The translations under genes and the position numbers were made by a program. From Elusimicrobia bacterium RIFCSPHIGHO2_02_FULL_57_9 (GTDB lineage: Bacteria > Elusimicrobiota > Elusimicrobia > UBA1565 > UBA9628), in the NCBI GenBank assembly GCA_001800015.1, contig MGUO01000196.1, forward strand, positions 1-5,502: 5,502 nucleotides of DNA, written 5' to 3'. Under the pieces are notes generated by a model that saw only the letters and a list, made by a program, of their open reading frames with translations, was not told the DNA's origin and did no database searches. How positions within the stretch are numbered: position 1 is the stretch's first letter; each line of letters starts with the position of its first letter. This document shows positions 4,048 through 5,502 of the stretch, piece by piece.

Positions 4048-5028
4048 TCAGCCTTTTTTATTTTGGACCAGTTGTTCGAGCTCGTAAGGCAGGGAGAAAT
4101 GTACGTCCTCCTCAACGGTCTCGAATTCTTCAACCTGCTTGACTGAGAATCGTTGCTGGCAATGTTTTACCACTTCCTGCACCAGTATTTCGGGAGCCGA
4201 AGCCCCCGCGGTCAGGCCCAGGGTGCGCACCGAGTCGAGCCATTCGTCCTTGATGTCGGAAGCGCGTTCTATTAAGTAAGAGCGAATGCCCTTGGATTGC
4301 GCGACTTCGCAAAGTCGTATCGAGTTGGAGCTGTTGGGAGCGCCCAGAACCAGCAGCAAATCCACGCAGGGAACCATGGCCTTGACCGCGTTCTGCCGGT
4401 TTTGGGTGGCATAGCAGATATCATCCTTCGACGGCGCCTTAAGATTGGGAAAACGGCGTTTAAGCACCGCGACGATTTCGCGCGTGTCATCGAGGCTCAA
4501 TGTGGTCTGGGTCAGATAGGCGATTTTATCGGGATGGGGGACCTCCACCTTTTCGGCGTCTTCCACGCTGCCGACCACCCGGATATGCTCCGGGGCCTCG
4601 CCCATGGTGCCGATGGTCTCCACATGATCGTCGTGGCCGATAAGAATGATGGTAAGCCCGCGCTTGGCATAGGAGATCGCTTCCAAATGCACCTTGGTCA
4701 CCAAGGGACAGGTCGCGTCGATAATGTTAAGTTTGCGATCCTTGGCTTCCTGCACCACGGCCGGGCCTACGCCGTGCGCGGAAAAAATCAGCCAGGATCC
4801 GGCCGGAACTTCAGCTAAATCCTCGACGAATACCGCGCCCTTGGCGCGCAGGCCTTCAACCACGTAGCGGTTATGGATGATTTCATGGCGCACATAAACC
4901 TTGCCGCCGCAGACCTCCAAGGCCCTTTCCACGACGTCTATGGCGCGTACCACGCCGGCGCAAAACCCGCGCAGCCGGGCCAATATCAACTTGTCGATTT
5001 TAATCGAAGGGCTTGTTTGCGCTTGCAT
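4048..5028 (-). CDS. ispH: 4-hydroxy-3-methylbut-2-enyl diphosphate reductase (MEP pathway, last step)
   Basis: IspH (LytB) reduces HMBPP to isopentenyl and dimethylallyl diphosphate with a [4Fe-4S] cluster, in the cytoplasm. The 326-aa length fits the family (E. coli 316). Cluster cysteines are C23 (RGFCAGVVRAI), C107 (IIDATCPLVTKVH) and C205 (DDICYATQNRQ). Substrate-binding residues are present: H52 (HEIIHNRYVV), H85 (SAHGVGP), H135 with E137 (GHDDHVETIGTMGE), TQTTLS at 173-178, S233 and N235 (NSSNSIRL), and S277 (GASAPE). The ATG at 5028 is one base after the dxs stop and has GGAAG five bases upstream, inside the last dxs codons. The frame runs on to 5271, but those 81 extra codons overlap dxs and have no family resemblance, so the shorter start is correct. 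The C-terminal VHFSLPYELEQL is usual. It is co-transcribed with dxs and with the two cysteine-rich genes downstream. Confidence 0.98.
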   Translation of the reverse strand: MQAQTSPSIKIDKLILARLRGFCAGVVRAIDVVERALEVCGGKVYVRHEIIHNRYVVEGLRAKGAVFVEDLAEVPAGSWLIFSAHGVGPAVVQEAKDRKLNIIDATCPLVTKVHLEAISYAKRGLTIILIGHDDHVETIGTMGEAPEHIRVVGSVEDAEKVEVPHPDKIAYLTQTTLSLDDTREIVAVLKRRFPNLKAPSKDDICYATQNRQNAVKAMVPCVDLLLVLGAPNSSNSIRLCEVAQSKGIRSYLIERASDIKDEWLDSVRTLGLTAGASAPEILVQEVVKHCQQRFSVKQVEEFETVEEDVHFSLPYELEQLVQNKKG

Positions 5029-5029
5029 G

Positions 5030-5502
5030 TCAGCTTCCGATGGCCGCCGCCCTTTCCGGGCGCCGGCCGTTGACCGTCCGGGGCCGCAGCCACTCGCCGA
5101 CTCTTTGGGCGATTTTCTGCGGGGAAAGGCCCACGGTGTCGTAAAGCAGAGACGGCGCGCCGTGCGCGATGAAATGGTCGGGAATTCCGAGGCGCAGGAC
5201 GTGGGCTTGCGGGGCTTGGTCGGCGGCCAATGCTTCAAGCACCGCGCTGCCAAAGCCGCCTTCCAGGGCATTGTCCTCGATGGTCACCAGAGCGGGCGTC
5301 TGCGCCGCCGCGGCTTTAAGCAAAGCCTGATCCAGCGGCTTTACAAAGCGCATGTTCAGCACGCCCGCGGAAATCCCCATATCGCCGAGCAGTTGCGCGG
5401 CTTCCAAGGCGGGATGCACGCGGTTGCCGATGGCTGCCAGGGTGACATCGCTGCCCTCATTAAGGCGCAGTCCCTTGCCCACGGGACTGCGCCTTAAGGA
5501 GG
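5030..5502 (-). CDS. dxs: 1-deoxy-D-xylulose-5-phosphate synthase, C-terminal part (cut by right window edge)
   Basis: DXS condenses pyruvate and glyceraldehyde 3-phosphate to DXP with thiamine diphosphate, the first step of the MEP pathway. Only the C-terminal transketolase-like domain (about 157 codons) lies in the window; the frame is open to the edge, so the GTG at 5482 is internal, not a start. Family signatures line up with E. coli DXS: SPVGKG (with PLPIGKG), VLNMRFVKPLDQALL (with VDMRFVKPLDEALI), VTIEDNALEGGFGSAVLEAL, LRLGIPDHFIAHGA, and a final VGLSPQKIAQRVGEWL helix. The thiamine-binding and pyrimidine domains are outside. The stop is one base before the ispH ATG. A 15-bp perfect inverted repeat lies in the coding sequence near the edge. 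Given the conserved GKG and following residues, the frame appears intact. Confidence 0.96.
   Translation of the reverse strand, partial: SLRRSPVGKGLRLNEGSDVTLAAIGNRVHPALEAAQLLGDMGISAGVLNMRFVKPLDQALLKAAAAQTPALVTIEDNALEGGFGSAVLEALAADQAPQAHVLRLGIPDHFIAHGAPSLLYDTVGLSPQKIAQRVGEWLRPRTVNGRRPERAAAIGS
5460..5497. repeat. Perfect 15-bp inverted repeat inside dxs
   Basis: TTAAGGCGCAGTCCC at 5460-5474 is exactly complementary, in reverse, to GGGACTGCGCCTTAA at 5483-5497, with an 8-base loop (5475-5482). The arms encode L-R-R-S-P and G-L-R-L-N around the conserved V-G-K. There is no T-run on either strand and it lies within the gene, so it is unlikely to be a terminator. Pairing stops beyond the arms (5459 with 5498), so it is not a longer fold-back. 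It could be chance constrained by codons, a regulatory RNA structure, or a short end-of-assembly artefact. Confidence 0.7.

Noticed and set aside
4297..4818. Long plus-strand frame antisense to ispH
   Set aside because: It is a shadow of the strongly conserved ispH coding frame, with no independent support.
5029..5271. Upstream extension of the ispH frame by 81 codons
   Set aside because: It overlaps the conserved dxs C-terminal domain in another frame and does not resemble any IspH N-terminus.
4901..5497. Long plus-strand frame antisense to ispH and dxs
   Set aside because: The minus strand holds clear DXS and IspH signatures over the same bases; long open frames in complementary strands are common in GC-rich genes.

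Overview
The window looks like a stretch of a bacterial chromosome, most likely from the Elusimicrobiota or a close relative. The main clue is the secreted protein at 152-673, whose start carries the ENVNLTTYYPAPSGVY block followed by VGIGT-type repeats; I associate that combination with Elusimicrobiota genomes. This assignment rests on recall and was not searched. The window is densely packed with short or overlapping junctions. No rRNA, tRNA, CRISPR array, transposase or phage module was seen.

Layout, left to right. (1) On the minus strand at 1-673 there are two overlapping genes for exported proteins: a short fibre-like VGIGT-repeat protein, and downstream the first 55 codons of a second secreted protein carrying an HISELR module, cut by the left edge. 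(2) On the plus strand at 763-1317 is orn, an oligoribonuclease of the DEDDh family with all catalytic residues, and the only plus-strand gene. (3) Convergent with it, one base away, is a two-gene minus-strand unit (2984 to 1319): a secreted HExxH zinc-peptidase-like protein of the 'vgr-related' type, then a secreted S1/P1 nuclease with a complete zinc ligand set. The two genes overlap by 8 bases. (4) A 139-base gap (2985-3123) holds a perfect 10-bp hairpin and some smaller ones. (5) At 3124-3504 is a small coiled-coil protein of unknown function with three 13-residue repeats. (6) At 3555-5502, on the minus strand, is a tight four-gene string read dxs (partial), ispH, a 64-aa zinc ribbon and a 99-aa double-cysteine-cluster protein. 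The junctions are 1 base, 2 bases and a 4-base ATGA overlap.

How the genes work together. dxs and ispH encode the first and last enzymes of the MEP (non-mevalonate) isoprenoid pathway and appear co-transcribed. The two small cysteine-rich proteins that follow are translationally coupled and have no function I recognise. The secreted nuclease and secreted metallopeptidase probably form one exported unit for breaking down external macromolecules. Orn, facing them, recycles the shortest RNA fragments in the cytoplasm; a functional link between it and the secreted nuclease is only an inference.

The least explained items are the secreted peptidase/nuclease pair, the cysteine-rich pair attached to the isoprenoid genes, and the short fibre-like/HISELR secreted pair.
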